Part shown: one piece after another, positions 44,676 through 54,618 of the stretch
Position numbering within the stretch: position 1 is the first letter of the stretch
How the letters are laid out: every line of letters starts with the position of its first letter
Source: Rhodopseudomonas sp.
Lineage (GTDB): Bacteria; Pseudomonadota; Alphaproteobacteria; Rhizobiales; Xanthobacteraceae
Assembly (NCBI RefSeq): GCF_013377015.1
Contig: NZ_JACABA010000001.1
Location: 455,554 to 519,553 of the forward strand
Length of the DNA: 64,000 nucleotides
Direction of reading: 5' to 3'
Notes under the pieces: model-generated
Told to the model about the DNA's origin: nothing
The model's input: only the letters and a program-made list of their open reading frames with translations
Database searches by the model: none
Position numbers and translations under genes: made by a program

Positions 44676-47402
44676 ATGCTTCAACCTTGGAAAGTGCCGC
44701 AATTGCAGGAAAGGTTCGGAGAGCGCTCGGTCGATGCCCCCAGCGACTCGATCAAGACCGCGCCAACGGTGACGCGGCGAGGCAAGGTCCACTGGATCAT
44801 TCTCAGCGGCGTGCTGGTGATCGCGGGGCTGGCGACAGCGACCGCATTCATGGTCAACGATTTTCGCGAGCGCGCGCTGCTGAACTGCGAGCTCGAGCTG
44901 GAAAACACGGTCTTGTTGCTGTCACGTCATTTCGATCAGCAATTCGAAGACTTTGTCGACACCCAAAATCTTCTTGTCTCGCGATTGAATATTGCCGGCA
45001 TCGCTTCCCCGGCGGAATTCAAGAGGCACTTTTCCGGCCCGCAAATCCAGCAATTGCTCGAGGCCGAAGTTCCCGAGTCGGTTCAGATCAACGCCATATC
45101 GATATTCGATGCCGGCGGGACGATAATCAACACATCGCAGCCGGGTCCGCTACCCGCGATCAACGTCGCGGATCGCAAATGGTTCAAGGCGCTCAGATCG
45201 GGCACCACGCCGGCAATGACTCTCACCGAGTCGGTGATCAGTCTATCGAACGGAAAGCCGACCACTATTCTTTCCCGCAAACTCGAAAATTCCGCAGGGG
45301 AGTTTCTCGGCGTCATGACGAGGCGGGTCGACTCGACCAAGTTCGAGAAGTTCTTTGAAAGCCTCGCGCTCGGACCGAGCGCTGCCATCACCATGGCTCA
45401 CGGCACTGGCGAGTTGATCGCACGTTTTCCGCGCGCAACCGATTTGGTGGCTGGTCAGAACCTGGGAAAGCCGTTCCAGAATTTTGTCGCTCACTCTAAC
45501 CAGAGGGCGGCGCGGGTCATAAGCCCCATCGACGGCCTTGATCGGCTGGCTTTGTCACGACAGTTGCGCCGTTTCCCGATCGTGATCGTCGCATCCACGA
45601 CGACCGTCGCGGCGCTGGCCGAGTGGCGTCAACAAACAAGACTTCTGATCGCCGTCGCCTGTCTGCTGACCTTGGTAATCGTCGCTATCTTTCTGCTGGT
45701 CGAACGGCGACTGTCCCGTGAACGCAATTCTTCCGAGCAACGACTGGCGCTGGGCAAGTTGCGGCTCGACACCGCGCTGACCAATATGTCCCAGGGGCTC
45801 TGCCTGTACGACGCCGACATGAGGCTGGTGATCTCGAACCCGCGTTACCGGGAGATGTATGGTCTCGCAGAGGGACAAGTCCAGATCGGAATGTCGTTTA
45901 GTCAGATCCTGCAGCAGCATCGCGCCGTCGGTAACACCTTCAATTTCCCGGTCGATGGGACTGAAAATCCGCGCGTTGCGCGGCAGGACTTGAACTGCTG
46001 GCTGGCCGACGGCGGTGTTATTTCCATCCGCCGAATGCCGACGCCCGATGGCGGCTGGGTCTCGACGCACGAGGATATCAGCGAGCGCGAGCGCGCCGCG
46101 AGGATTCTGGCCGAGCGACTTGACGAGTTGATTCAGGCGCGTAACCGGCTCGAGGCACAGAAGCGGGAATTGATCGCAACCACCGAGGCACTCAGCGCCG
46201 CCAAGGACGCCGCCGAGGCGGCGAGCCGGGCGAAATCGGACTTTCTGGCGATGATGAGCCACGAGATTCGCACGCCGATGGCCGGCATGATGGGAATGAT
46301 CGAACTGCTCTGCGGCACCTCGCTCGACACCGAGCAGCAGGACCTCGCCTCGGTGGCGCAGGAATCCGCCCGCAACCTGCTCGCCGTCGTCAACAACATC
46401 CTGGACTTTTCCAAGCTCGAGGCCGGCCAGCTCAATCCGGAATCGATTGATTTCAGCGTTCGACAATCGATCAACGGCATCGCCATGCTGCTCGGTCCGA
46501 AGGCGCGCGATCAGGGCCTGAGCCTGGAGACTTCGCTGAGCGACGACATGCCGGTGTGGCTGCGCGGCGATCCCGGTCGGCTGGGTCAGATTCTACTCAA
46601 TCTGGTCGGCAATGCCATCAAGTTCACCGAGCAGGGCTCGGTACGCATCGTCGCGTCGCACCGGGTCTTGCAAGATGGATCGATCGAGCTCCGCATCGAG
46701 GTGATCGACAGCGGCGCCGGCATTTCCCGCGAAGTCCAGGCGTCGTTGTTCAGCCCGTTCACCCAGGCCGACAGTTCGATATCACGTCAATATGGCGGCA
46801 CCGGTCTCGGTCTGGCGATCTGCAAGCAGCTTTGCCTGACCATGGGCGGCTCCATCGGCGTCGAGAGCGAGCCCGGCCGCGGCAGCAAATTCTGGTTCAC
46901 GCTGCAATGCCAGCTCGGTGAGATGCCGCGGGTGAGCGCGCCGCCGCTGCAGCCGACGATCGATCCCCGCGCCGGTTCGCTCGACATCCTGGTCGCCGAG
47001 GACGACGCGATCATCCGAAAGCTGATTTCCAAGCTGCTGTCGCGACGCGGATATCAGCCGGACCTGGTGTGCAACGGCAAGGAGGCCGTCGCAGCGGTGC
47101 AGCGGAAATCCTACGATCTGGTGCTGATGGACATGCAAATGCCGGTAATGGACGGCATTTCCGCGGCGACCGCGATCCGCGCGCTGAGCGGGCCGGAACG
47201 CGACGTGCCGATCATCGCCCTGACTGCAAATGCGCTGGTCGGTCAACGGGAAATCTGCCTTGCCGCCGGCATGGACGACTTCCTCACCAAGCCGATCCAG
47301 CCGGACGCCCTATACGCGGCGATCCTTCACCGCGGCCGCGGCGCGGACTACTCCGGCGTCTCGGCGGATGGCGCTACCGGCTTGTCGCGCAGCGCGATAT
47401 AG
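44676..47402 (+). CDS. Hybrid histidine kinase, Cache-PAS-HisKA-HATPase-REC
   Basis: A 908-residue membrane kinase. Helix 1 at about 39-60, a periplasmic Cache-like region to about 318, helix 2 at about 322-342 and one PAS-like domain (about 365-470). HisKA has His529 ([13 protein letters not shown]). The ATPase has NAIKFTE and GTGLGLAI, and the receiver has Asp819 (LVLMDMQMP). It shares long identical stretches with the kinase at 28617-31706, so the two arose by duplication. It may feed the same HPt protein. Its last 18 codons overlap the convergent RND pump gene. Confidence 0.92.
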   Translation: MLQPWKVPQLQERFGERSVDAPSDSIKTAPTVTRRGKVHWIILSGVLVIAGLATATAFMVNDFRERALLNCELELENTVLLLSRHFDQQFEDFVDTQNLLVSRLNIAGIASPAEFKRHFSGPQIQQLLEAEVPESVQINAISIFDAGGTIINTSQPGPLPAINVADRKWFKALRSGTTPAMTLTESVISLSNGKPTTILSRKLENSAGEFLGVMTRRVDSTKFEKFFESLALGPSAAITMAHGTGELIARFPRATDLVAGQNLGKPFQNFVAHSNQRAARVISPIDGLDRLALSRQLRRFPIVIVASTTTVAALAEWRQQTRLLIAVACLLTLVIVAIFLLVERRLSRERNSSEQRLALGKLRLDTALTNMSQGLCLYDADMRLVISNPRYREMYGLAEGQVQIGMSFSQILQQHRAVGNTFNFPVDGTENPRVARQDLNCWLADGGVISIRRMPTPDGGWVSTHEDISERERAARILAERLDELIQARNRLEAQKRELIATTEALSAAKDAAEAASRAKSDFLAMMSHEIRTPMAGMMGMIELLCGTSLDTEQQDLASVAQESARNLLAVVNNILDFSKLEAGQLNPESIDFSVRQSINGIAMLLGPKARDQGLSLETSLSDDMPVWLRGDPGRLGQILLNLVGNAIKFTEQGSVRIVASHRVLQDGSIELRIEVIDSGAGISREVQASLFSPFTQADSSISRQYGGTGLGLAICKQLCLTMGGSIGVESEPGRGSKFWFTLQCQLGEMPRVSAPPLQPTIDPRAGSLDILVAEDDAIIRKLISKLLSRRGYQPDLVCNGKEAVAAVQRKSYDLVLMDMQMPVMDGISAATAIRALSGPERDVPIIALTANALVGQREICLAAGMDDFLTKPIQPDALYAAILHRGRGADYSGVSADGATGLSRSAI

Positions 47403-50400
47403 ATCGCCGGAATCACCAGAACGGTGAGCAGCGTCGACGACGCGAGGCCGAACAGCAGCGAAATCGCCAGACCCTGGAAGATCGGATCGAGCAGGATCGT
47501 GGCCGCGCCGATCATCGCCGCGAGCGCGGTCAGCATGATCGGCTTGAACCGCACCGCACCGGCTTCGAGCACGACTTCGCGCAGCGTCTTGCCCTCCCCG
47601 CTGCTGTGCCGAATGAAATCCACCAATAGAATCGAGTTGCGCACGATGATGCCGGCCAGCGCGATGAAGCCGATCATCGAGGTCGCGGTGAACGCCGCGC
47701 CGAGCAGCCAGTGACCGATCAGGATGCCGATCAGCGTCAGCGGGATCGGGGTCAGGATCACCAAAGGCAGCCGGAAACTACGGAACTGCGCCACCACCAG
47801 CACGTAGATGCCGAGGATCGCCGCGCCGAATGCGGCGCCCATGTCGCGGAAGGTAACGTAGGTGATCTCCCATTCGCCGTCCCACAGCAGCGTGGGATGC
47901 GATTCGTCGTTCGGCTGGCCGTGCATGCTGACCACCGGCTTCGGCAGTTGGCCCCAATCATGCGCGTCGATCCGCTTGGCGACTTCCAGCATGCCGTAGA
48001 GCGGCGCCTCGAAACGGCCAGCGAGTTCGGCCATCACCATGTCGGCGTAACGGCCGTCGCGGCGGAAGATCATCGGCGAGCCCAGTTCATTGGTCGCCTT
48101 CACCAATTGCCCGAGCTCGACCACGGTCTTGCTGCCGGGCAGCGTGTTGGCCGGCACCGGCGTCGAAGCCAGCGCTTCGGTCCAGGCCAAGTCGCGCTTC
48201 GGCAGCCGTACCGCGATCTCGATCGGATTGCGGTCTTCGCCGCGATGCGAATAGCCGACCGGGACTCCGCCGAACAGCGTCTGGATGGTGTCGTAGACGT
48301 CGCGCTGCTCGACACCGAAGAATTCGAGCCGGTCCTGATCGATCGACAGCCGCAGCCGCGGCCGCTTCTCGCCGATCGAATCGTCGATGTCGACGATGAA
48401 CGGCACCTCGGCGAAGACCTTCTTCATTTCCGCGGTGACGGCGCGGCGGGTCGCGGCGTCAGGCCCGTAAATTTCGGCCAGCAAGGTTCCCAGCACCGGC
48501 GGTCCGGGCGGCACTTCCACCACCTTGACGCTGGTGCCGGCCGGCACCGCGACGGCCTTCAGGCGCTGGCGCAGGTCGAGCGCGATATCGTGGCTGGCGC
48601 GCTTGCGATCGGCGCGCGAGGCGAGGTTCAATTGCAGTTCACCGAGCTCGGGCCGCTCGCGCAGATAGTAGTGCCGCACCAGGCCGTTGAAGTTGAACGG
48701 CGCCGGCGTGCCGGCATAGGACTGCACCGAAGTGATTTCCGGCAGGCCGCGGGCGATATCGGCGGCGGCGAACAGCGTCCGCTCGGTGTCTTCGAGGCTG
48801 GCGCCTTCCGGCAGGTCGACCACCACCGCGATTTCGGATTTGTTGTCGAACGGCAGCAGTTTCACGGTGACCGACTTGGTATAGAACAGCGCCATCGACG
48901 CCAGGGTGGCGATGCCGACGCCGATCAGGAAGATCCAGGCCGAACGCCGGCTGCGCACCACCGGCGCGGCAAAGCGCCGGTACAGCCGGCCGAGTCGTCC
49001 TTCGTCGTGCGCTGCGTGACCGACGCTAACGCCTTCTTTCGGTGCCAGTTTCAACATCAGCCATGGCGCCACCACCATCGCGACGAAGAACGAGAACAGC
49101 ATTGCCGCCGAGGCATTGGCGGGAATCGGCGCCATATAGGGGCCCATCAGCCCGGACACGAACAGCATCGGCAGCAACGCCGCGACAACCGTCAGCGTGG
49201 CGATCACCGTCGGGTTGCCGACCTCGGCGACCGCCTCGATCGTCGCCTGCAGTCGCGGCCGGCCGTCGCGCATCGCCCAATGCCGAGCGATGTTCTCGAC
49301 CACCACGATGGCGTCATCGACCAGGATGCCGATCGAGAAGATCAGCGCGAACAGGCTGACGCGGTTGATCGTGTAGCCCATCAGATTCGCGGCGAACATC
49401 GTCAGCAGGATCGTGGTCGGAATCACCACCAGCGTGACCAGCGCCTCGCGCCAGCCGATCGCGATCGCGATCAGCACCACGATCGAGATCGTCGCGATGC
49501 CGAGATGCAGCAGCAGTTCGTTGGCCTTCTCGTTGGCGGTCTCGCCATAGTCGCGGGTCACCGTGACCTCGACGTCGTCGGGGATCAGGCGGGACTTCAG
49601 CCCCTCCAGCCGGTCAGCGATATTCTTCGAAACCACCACCGCGTTGGCGCCGGCGCGCTTGGCCAGCGCCAGACTGACCGCGGGAACGCGGTGCCAATTG
49701 CCCTTGTCGTCATGGGCGTCGTTCCAAACCCGATGTTCGGCGGCGCTGGGTCCGATCACCACCGCCGCCACATCCTTGACGTAAACCGGACGGCCATCCC
49801 TTGTCGTGATCAGCAACAGGCCAATGTCCGGAATGCCCGACAATGTCTGACCCGCAACCACGCTGCGGACGGTGCCCGCTTCGCGCACTTCGCCGGCGAG
49901 GAACGAGCGATTGGCATCCTTCACCTTACCGACGAGTTGCTGCAGCGTGACGCCGAACAGCGACAGCTTTTCCGGATCGGGCTCGACCCTGATCTGCTGG
50001 GCGCCGCCGCCGGAGATATAGGTCAGGCCGATGCTGTCGACCTTCATTAGTTCGGAGCGCAGCTTGTCGGCGAGTTCGTACAGGTCCTTGTCTGACCAGC
50101 GCTCCGCCGCGCCGGGCTTCGGCGACAGCGTCAGCACGGTGACGGCGACATCGTTGATGCCGCGCCCGACGATCAGCGGCTCCGGAATGCCGACCGGAAT
50201 CCGGTCGAGATTGGCGCGGATTTTTTCGTGGACGCGCAGGATGGCGTCCTCGGATTTGGTGCCGACCAGAAACCGCGCGGTGACCATGACGCGGTCGTCC
50301 TCGGTCTGGCTATAGACGTGCTCGACGCCGTCGATGCCCTTGACGATGGCCTCGAGCGGCTTGGAAACCAGTTCGACCGCATCGGGCGCGCGCAGGCCAT

Positions 50401-50569
50401 CCGCGTTGATGCGGATGTCGACCATCGGCACGCTGATCTGCGGCTCCTCCTCGCGCGGAATCGCGGCGAGTGCGATCAGGCCGACGATCAGCGAGGCGAG
50501 TAGGAACAGCGGCGTCAGCGGCGAATTGATCGTGGCCTTGGTCAGTCGGCCCGACAGTCCGAGATTCAC
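47348..50569 (-). CDS. RND-family efflux permease
   Basis: A 1073-residue inner-membrane proton antiporter of the AcrB/HAE1 class. Its opening is [20 protein letters not shown], and [16 protein letters not shown] is a family hallmark. The proton-relay acidic pair is in [13 protein letters not shown] in the fourth helix. Two large periplasmic loops lie after helices 1 and 7. The upstream adaptor (ATGA overlap) and ArsR regulator form an operon with it. The exported compound is unknown. No outer-membrane channel gene is in the window. Confidence 0.93.
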   Translation of the reverse strand: MNLGLSGRLTKATINSPLTPLFLLASLIVGLIALAAIPREEEPQISVPMVDIRINADGLRAPDAVELVSKPLEAIVKGIDGVEHVYSQTEDDRVMVTARFLVGTKSEDAILRVHEKIRANLDRIPVGIPEPLIVGRGINDVAVTVLTLSPKPGAAERWSDKDLYELADKLRSELMKVDSIGLTYISGGGAQQIRVEPDPEKLSLFGVTLQQLVGKVKDANRSFLAGEVREAGTVRSVVAGQTLSGIPDIGLLLITTRDGRPVYVKDVAAVVIGPSAAEHRVWNDAHDDKGNWHRVPAVSLALAKRAGANAVVVSKNIADRLEGLKSRLIPDDVEVTVTRDYGETANEKANELLLHLGIATISIVVLIAIAIGWREALVTLVVIPTTILLTMFAANLMGYTINRVSLFALIFSIGILVDDAIVVVENIARHWAMRDGRPRLQATIEAVAEVGNPTVIATLTVVAALLPMLFVSGLMGPYMAPIPANASAAMLFSFFVAMVVAPWLMLKLAPKEGVSVGHAAHDEGRLGRLYRRFAAPVVRSRRSAWIFLIGVGIATLASMALFYTKSVTVKLLPFDNKSEIAVVVDLPEGASLEDTERTLFAAADIARGLPEITSVQSYAGTPAPFNFNGLVRHYYLRERPELGELQLNLASRADRKRASHDIALDLRQRLKAVAVPAGTSVKVVEVPPGPPVLGTLLAEIYGPDAATRRAVTAEMKKVFAEVPFIVDIDDSIGEKRPRLRLSIDQDRLEFFGVEQRDVYDTIQTLFGGVPVGYSHRGEDRNPIEIAVRLPKRDLAWTEALASTPVPANTLPGSKTVVELGQLVKATNELGSPMIFRRDGRYADMVMAELAGRFEAPLYGMLEVAKRIDAHDWGQLPKPVVSMHGQPNDESHPTLLWDGEWEITYVTFRDMGAAFGAAILGIYVLVVAQFRSFRLPLVILTPIPLTLIGILIGHWLLGAAFTATSMIGFIALAGIIVRNSILLVDFIRHSSGEGKTLREVVLEAGAVRFKPIMLTALAAMIGAATILLDPIFQGLAISLLFGLASSTLLTVLVIPAIYIALRDKPVAPSAETPE

Positions 50570-51555
50570 GGTTGCACCAGGTTGTCGCCAACACGAATGC
50601 CGGACAGGATTTCAAGGCCATCGGGCAGATCGGGGCTGGGGAGTTCGCGGCCGCGCTGCACCGGGACGGCGACGACGCGGTCCGGCTGCTTGAGCGTGAC
50701 ATAGTCAATGCCGAAGCGCGTGCTGACATAGCGCGACGGGATCACGAAGGCGTTCCGCTCGCCGCCGGAGATCCACACCCGCAGCCGGTCGCCCACGAAA
50801 TATTCGCCGAGACCCGGGACGGTGGCGTCGGCGATCACGCGGCCATCTTCGATCTGCGGATAGACGAGATCGATCACGCCGGATTTCGCGGTGCGCCCGG
50901 GCAATTCCGCGCCATCGACACGAAGCTTGTCGCCGGCTTTGAGGAATCGAGCGTGGCGCTCCGGCACCCGCAGTCGCAGCTTGAAATCCTGCTGCGCGAT
51001 GGTCGCTACCGCGTCGCCGGCCAGCACCACGGAGCCGACCGCGACCTGCTTCCTCAGCACCCGGCCGTCCGCCGGCGCCAGCACCTGACCCTCGGTGCTT
51101 TGCTGCTGCACCACCGCGCGTTCCGCGGTGCGCGCCCGCAAACCATTTTCCGCGACGTTGAGCGCGGTGCGAGCCTCGTCGAGTTTGACCCGGGGCAAGG
51201 TGCCGCGCTCGACCAATCCTTCGACGCGGGTGAAATCGATCTGGGCCTGGCTCGATTGCGCCTGCAAGGCGGCGATCTGCGCGTCGAGCGCCTTAATCTG
51301 CAACCCCAGCTTCTCGTCGCCGATCGTGGCAATCACCTGGCCGCGCTTGACACTGTCGCCCTCGCGGACGCCGAGTGCCACGATGGTGCCGCCGATCCGG
51401 CCGCGCGCGGGCACCACGCTGATGCTTTCGACGGTGGCGAACACCGCCTTCTCGTCGGCGACCTGCCGGGACGCCACCGTAAACGTTTCCGCCCTGGCCA
51501 CCGATTGACCTAACGCGACCGTGGCCAAGAGGCCGACCGTGATCAAAACGCGCAT
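50566..51555 (-). CDS. RND periplasmic adaptor (HlyD family)
   Basis: A 329-residue membrane-fusion protein. A signal-like N-terminus (VLITVGLLATVALGQSVARAE) is followed by a lipoyl-type half (GGTIVALGVREGDSVKRGQVIATI), a coiled coil (QIKALDAQIAALQAQSSQAQ) and the second lipoyl half (QVLAPADGRVLRKQVAVGSVVLAG). It bridges the inner-membrane pump to an outer-membrane channel. ATG at 51555 has AAGG upstream; a GTG two codons earlier is possible. It lies 7 bp after the regulator gene. Confidence 0.92.
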   Translation of the reverse strand: MRVLITVGLLATVALGQSVARAETFTVASRQVADEKAVFATVESISVVPARGRIGGTIVALGVREGDSVKRGQVIATIGDEKLGLQIKALDAQIAALQAQSSQAQIDFTRVEGLVERGTLPRVKLDEARTALNVAENGLRARTAERAVVQQQSTEGQVLAPADGRVLRKQVAVGSVVLAGDAVATIAQQDFKLRLRVPERHARFLKAGDKLRVDGAELPGRTAKSGVIDLVYPQIEDGRVIADATVPGLGEYFVGDRLRVWISGGERNAFVIPSRYVSTRFGIDYVTLKQPDRVVAVPVQRGRELPSPDLPDGLEILSGIRVGDNLVQP

Positions 51556-51562
51556 TTGCACC

Positions 51563-51904
51563 TTACGCCTTCGCAGGCTGTTTTCGAATTTTTTTGCCGG
51601 TCACCGGCGGACAATACACGCGGTACAGCGTGGTCAGCACGCAGCGCGCCGGCTCGCTGGAGATCGAATAATAGATCGTCTGCCCGTCGCGCCGCGCCGT
51701 CACCAGCGCGTCTTTGCGCAGCAGCGCGAGATGCTGCGACACCGCCGAATCGCGCAATCCAAGCTGCTCCGCGAGGTGGCCGACCGACCGCTCGCCGTCG
51801 ATCAACTGGCACAGAATCAGCAGCCGATGCCGGTTCGACAGCGCCTTGAGCAGGTCGCTGGCCTGATCGGCCGCCGCTTCCATCATGTCGACATCTAATT
51901 TCAT
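51563..51904 (-). CDS. ArsR-family regulator, SqrR/BigR persulfide-sensor type
   Basis: A 113-residue winged-helix repressor. The recognition helix is in LRDSAVSQHLALLRKDALV, then RRDGQTIYYSIS. Cys32 (LLILCQL) and Cys98 (YRVYCP) are 66 residues apart, exactly the spacing of Cys41/Cys107 in SqrR of Rhodobacter and of the BigR pair, which form a polysulfide link when persulfide is sensed. A third Cys is at 88. It heads the RND operon and faces a DUF2892 gene across the dyad at 51910-51935, which it probably represses. The inducer is inferred. Confidence 0.88.
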   Translation of the reverse strand: MKLDVDMMEAAADQASDLLKALSNRHRLLILCQLIDGERSVGHLAEQLGLRDSAVSQHLALLRKDALVTARRDGQTIYYSISSEPARCVLTTLYRVYCPPVTGKKIRKQPAKA

Positions 51905-51909
51905 AGTTG

Positions 51910-51935
51910 CATATATACAGATATTCGTATATATG
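51910..51935. promoter_or_regulatory. Operator-like dyad for the ArsR regulator
   Basis: CATATATAC-N8-GTATATATG, nine-base perfect arms, lies 5-31 bp before the regulator start and 58 bp before the divergent DUF2892 start. AT-rich dyads of this form are bound by SqrR/BigR proteins. Control of both directions is likely. Confidence 0.7.
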
Positions 51936-51993
51936 TCAAGCGCAATTCAGCCGTCCGGGCCATGCGCCGGACCTATCAAAAGGAAGACACACG

Positions 51994-52197
51994 ATGAATC
52001 TCGATCAAGCTGTTCTGGGCTTCGCCGGAACCGTGGTGCTGCTCGGACTGGGGTTGGGCTGGTTCGTCAGCCCGTATTGGCTGCTGCTGACGGCGTTCGC
52101 CGGGCTGAACATGATCCAGGCCTCGATCACCGGCTTCTGCCCCGCCGCAATGGTGTTCAAGAAACTCGGCCTCAGCAACGGCTGCGCATTTTCCTGA
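51994..52197 (+). CDS. DUF2892 membrane protein
   Basis: A 67-residue protein with two hydrophobic helices (VLLGLGLGWFVSPYWLLLTAFAGLNMIQASI) and the DUF2892 ending GFCPAAMVFKKLGL. This small domain is commonly fused or adjacent to rhodanese and sulfide-oxidation genes. ATG at 51994 follows AAGGAAG. It is divergent from the persulfide-type regulator and is therefore likely in the same regulon. Confidence 0.82.
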   Translation: MNLDQAVLGFAGTVVLLGLGLGWFVSPYWLLLTAFAGLNMIQASITGFCPAAMVFKKLGLSNGCAFS

Positions 52198-52238
52198 GCG
52201 CCTGACGCGGCGGGCATTCAACGACTGTCAGCTAAGTT

Positions 52239-52345
52239 CGTCATTGCGAGGAGCGCAGCGACGAAGCAATCCAGCGCTGCGCCAGACGCCCTGGATTGCT
52301 TCGCTCTCGGGCGGCGCGATGCGCCGCCCTCGGCTCGCAATGACG
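52239..52345. repeat. Intergenic palindromic repeat
   Basis: End arms CGTCATTGCGAG (52239-52250) and CTCGCAATGACG (52334-52345) pair perfectly, with inner arms GAAGCAATCCAG and CTGGATTGCTTC. It fills the gap between two convergent genes, DUF2892 and the rhodanese. It is a member of the GTCATTGCGAGGAGC-type repeat family known in this group of bacteria. Confidence 0.75.
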
Positions 52346-52351
52346 TTGGAG

Positions 52352-52729
52352 TCAGACTTTCTCGATCTCGCCGCCGGCGTCGAGCCAGCCCTTGAAGGCG
52401 CCGAGATTGCGCACGTCGGTGTAGCCCATGTCCTTCAGGGTCTTGCCGACCAGCGCCGAGCGACCGCCGGACGCGCAATAGGCGATCACGATCTTGGCGC
52501 GATCGAATGCGGCGTCGTGCAGCGCCGACGCCGGATCGGCGCGAAATTCCACCAGACCTCTGGGGACCGACAGCGCGCCCTGAACCTTCCCCGCGGCCGC
52601 AAGCTCGGCCGGTTCGCGGACGTCAAGAAACAGCACGTTGGGCTGGCCGAGCAACACCTTGGCCTCGTCCGGGCTGATCCGCGGCACAACGGCATCGGCT
52701 TCCGCCACCATCATCTGCACTGTCTTCAT
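52352..52729 (-). CDS. Rhodanese-domain sulfurtransferase
   Basis: A 125-residue single-domain rhodanese. The active-site Cys is in YCASGGRSALVG and the domain opening is VPRISPDEAKVLLGQPNVLFLDVREPAEL. It carries persulfide sulfur. Sitting beside DUF2892 and a persulfide-type regulator, it probably takes part in sulfide or polysulfide handling. Seven bases separate it from the palindromic repeat on the 3' side. No signal peptide is seen, so it is cytoplasmic. Confidence 0.88.
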   Translation of the reverse strand: MKTVQMMVAEADAVVPRISPDEAKVLLGQPNVLFLDVREPAELAAAGKVQGALSVPRGLVEFRADPASALHDAAFDRAKIVIAYCASGGRSALVGKTLKDMGYTDVRNLGAFKGWLDAGGEIEKV

Positions 52730-52801
52730 CGCAAGCTCTCCAAGTCACCGACAAACGAACGAGGCCACCTGCATACTAGCGCTTGCGGCCGATGGCCACC
52801 G

Positions 52802-53191
52802 TCAATTTGCGCCGCAGCTACAATTGCAGCCGCCGTCTTCGTCATGATCGTCATGGTCGTCGGAAGCCGGCGCTACCAATGTCCCCGCCAGATAATTCGC
52901 CACGGCAGTCATCGGATCGGTTTCCGATGTGACAACGGCTTTGATGCCGCGCGCCGCCATCCGGCTGACGAAGCCGGCTCCAGCGCTGCCCGCGATCACC
53001 ACCTGTACGGCGTCCAGAGGATGTGCGCCCTCGCCGCGGAATTCGTGAATCGATTGCTCCTTCGGCAGATCGAGCCGTTCGACTTCATGCGGCGGCCGGC
53101 CCGGCTCGGCGTCGAACACCATGAAGCGACGGGTCATTCCGGCATGGCCCGTGATGGTACGAAAGTTCTGGCTGGCGATGGCGATCAGCAT
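52802..53191 (-). CDS. NifX/NafY-like protein with His/Cys-rich tail
   Basis: A 129-residue protein of the dinitrogenase iron-molybdenum-cofactor domain family: MLIAIASQNFRTITGHAGMTRRF and VVIAGSAGAGFVSRMAARGIKAVVTSE. The tail DDHDDHDEDGGCNCSCGAN ends the protein and looks like a metal-binding extension. Members carry iron-sulfur or molybdenum-iron clusters or metals; not all relate to nitrogen fixation. ATG at 53191 follows GGAG by 5 bp, with a GTG two codons upstream. The rhodanese gene follows 72 bp downstream. Confidence 0.82.
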   Translation of the reverse strand: MLIAIASQNFRTITGHAGMTRRFMVFDAEPGRPPHEVERLDLPKEQSIHEFRGEGAHPLDAVQVVIAGSAGAGFVSRMAARGIKAVVTSETDPMTAVANYLAGTLVAPASDDHDDHDEDGGCNCSCGAN

Positions 53192-53288
53192 GTTCACTCC
53201 AAGCGAAATCGGGCGCCGCTGCCGCGCGTTTGGCGGTTGTTGGCATCGTGACGAGGCGGGTATTAGGACTTGGTATCAAACCTTGCTA

Positions 53289-53819
53289 TCAAGCTTTGCC
53301 GATCCGAATCTTGTCGTCCGAGACAAATTCGTAAGGCACCAGCGGCAGATTGCGTGGCGCCGGCCCGAGCCGGATGCGGCCCGACGAATCGTATTGCGAG
53401 CCGTGGCACTGGCAGAACCAGCCGTCGAAATTGCCCTGATGCTCGGTCGGAATGCAGCCGAGATGGGTGCAGATCGCCGACACCACCAGCCATTGCTCGC
53501 GGCCGGGCTGAACCCGCGCCGAATCCGGCTCAGGATCGCGCATCGATTTCCAGTCGGCGCTCTGCGCCGATTCGATTTCCTTTGGGGTGCGATGGCTGAT
53601 GAAGATCGGCTGGCCGCGCCAGAACACCTTGATCACCTGTCCCACCGCCATCGGTGCGAGATCCACATCGAGCGGAAAGCCGGCCGCAACCGTGGAGGCG
53701 TCGGGATTGAACTGCGAGATCATCGGCCAGGTCACGGCCGCGGCGCCGACCGCGGCGACCGCCCCGGTGGCAATAAACAGAAAGTCGCGACGGTTTGGTT
53801 CGACTGGAATGGCAGTCAT
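53289..53819 (-). CDS. Rieske iron-sulfur protein (PetA-like), orphan copy
   Basis: A 176-residue protein with a Tat-type lead (NRRDFLFIATGAVAAVGAAAVTWP) that serves as membrane anchor. The 2Fe-2S ligands are in CTHLGC and CHGSQYD, as in the cytochrome bc1 Rieske subunit. No cytochrome b or c1 gene is beside it, so it is probably a second, specialised copy. It starts with a strong AGGAGG site and precedes the NifX-like gene on the same strand. Confidence 0.9.
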   Translation of the reverse strand: MTAIPVEPNRRDFLFIATGAVAAVGAAAVTWPMISQFNPDASTVAAGFPLDVDLAPMAVGQVIKVFWRGQPIFISHRTPKEIESAQSADWKSMRDPEPDSARVQPGREQWLVVSAICTHLGCIPTEHQGNFDGWFCQCHGSQYDSSGRIRLGPAPRNLPLVPYEFVSDDKIRIGKA

Positions 53820-53906
53820 GTCTTCCTCCTGTTAGCGAATGACCGCGACGCGGCGCGCGTGGCCATTGGGTCGAATGAGGTGAATCGATGGCGCATGATC
53901 GGCGGC

Positions 53907-54509
53907 TCACGCCTTGCGAAGCTCGCCGGCGGCGCGCGCGAGGATCGCGACCAGCTCGGCTTCGGCATCTGGGTTGGCGGCAAGCCGCTTGCCGGCGACG
54001 TCGCGCAGATTGATCAGCGCGGCGTGCAGCAACGGCGGCAGTTCGGAATTCGCATCGTTGGCGCGGTCGGTAACGTCGCTTTCGGGCTGGCGCATCATCG
54101 ATGCGCGCGCGCCAAATGCGGCGAGCCGATCCAGCACCGCGTCGGCGATGGCACGGTTGTCGGCCAGATGGGCGCTACCCTCCGGCGTGATGACGTAAAG
54201 CTTCTTGGCGCCCTCCGGCTGCGAGGTCAGGAAACCGACTTCCTCGAGAAAGGTCAGCGTCGGATAGACCACGCCGGGGCTCGGCGCATACCATCCGGCG
54301 GTCTTCTCCTCCAGCACCTTGATGATGTCGTAGCCGTGGCGCGGCTGTTCCCCGATCAATGCCAGCGCAATGAGTTTCAGGTCACCCTGCGCCAGCATCC
54401 GGCCGACCCGCATCTCGCCGCCCGCCATGCCGCGACCTCCACGCCAACCAAGGCCGCGCCCGCGACCGCCGCAGAAGCCGTTGGAACCGCAATTTTGCTG
54501 ATCTGCCAC
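53907..54509 (-). CDS. PadR-family transcriptional regulator
   Basis: A 200-residue PadR repressor. The winged helix is LIALALIGEQPRHGYDIIKVLEE, followed by YPTLTFLEEVGFL. A glycine- and arginine-rich lead (CGGRGRGLGWRGGRG) precedes it and is unusual. GTG at 54509 follows AAAGGT. AAGATAT-type repeats at 54523-54573 just upstream probably serve as its operator, implying autoregulation. Relation to the Rieske gene 87 bp downstream on the same strand is possible. Confidence 0.88.
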   Translation of the reverse strand: MADQQNCGSNGFCGGRGRGLGWRGGRGMAGGEMRVGRMLAQGDLKLIALALIGEQPRHGYDIIKVLEEKTAGWYAPSPGVVYPTLTFLEEVGFLTSQPEGAKKLYVITPEGSAHLADNRAIADAVLDRLAAFGARASMMRQPESDVTDRANDANSELPPLLHAALINLRDVAGKRLAANPDAEAELVAILARAAGELRKA

Positions 54510-54522
54510 CGAGTACCTTTCG

Positions 54523-54573
54523 AAAGATATGACTTAAGATATAGCATGAGATGCCGGCGTAAAGATATATCTT
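54523..54573. promoter_or_regulatory. AAGATAT repeats upstream of padR
   Basis: Three AAGATAT units (54524-54530, 54536-54542, 54562-54568) include the 12-bp perfect palindrome AAGATATATCTT at 54562-54573. They lie in the promoter of the PadR gene and 46 bp or more after the end of the Cys-rich gene. Likely autoregulatory operator. Confidence 0.55.
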
Positions 54574-54618
54574 AGTTCAATACGCAGGCCTCTCATGGCG
54601 GCGAGATGCGGTAGCCGG

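Noticed and set aside
47711-50050. Long plus-strand open frame of 779 codons
   Set aside because: Antisense shadow of the RND permease; composition is unlike a real protein.
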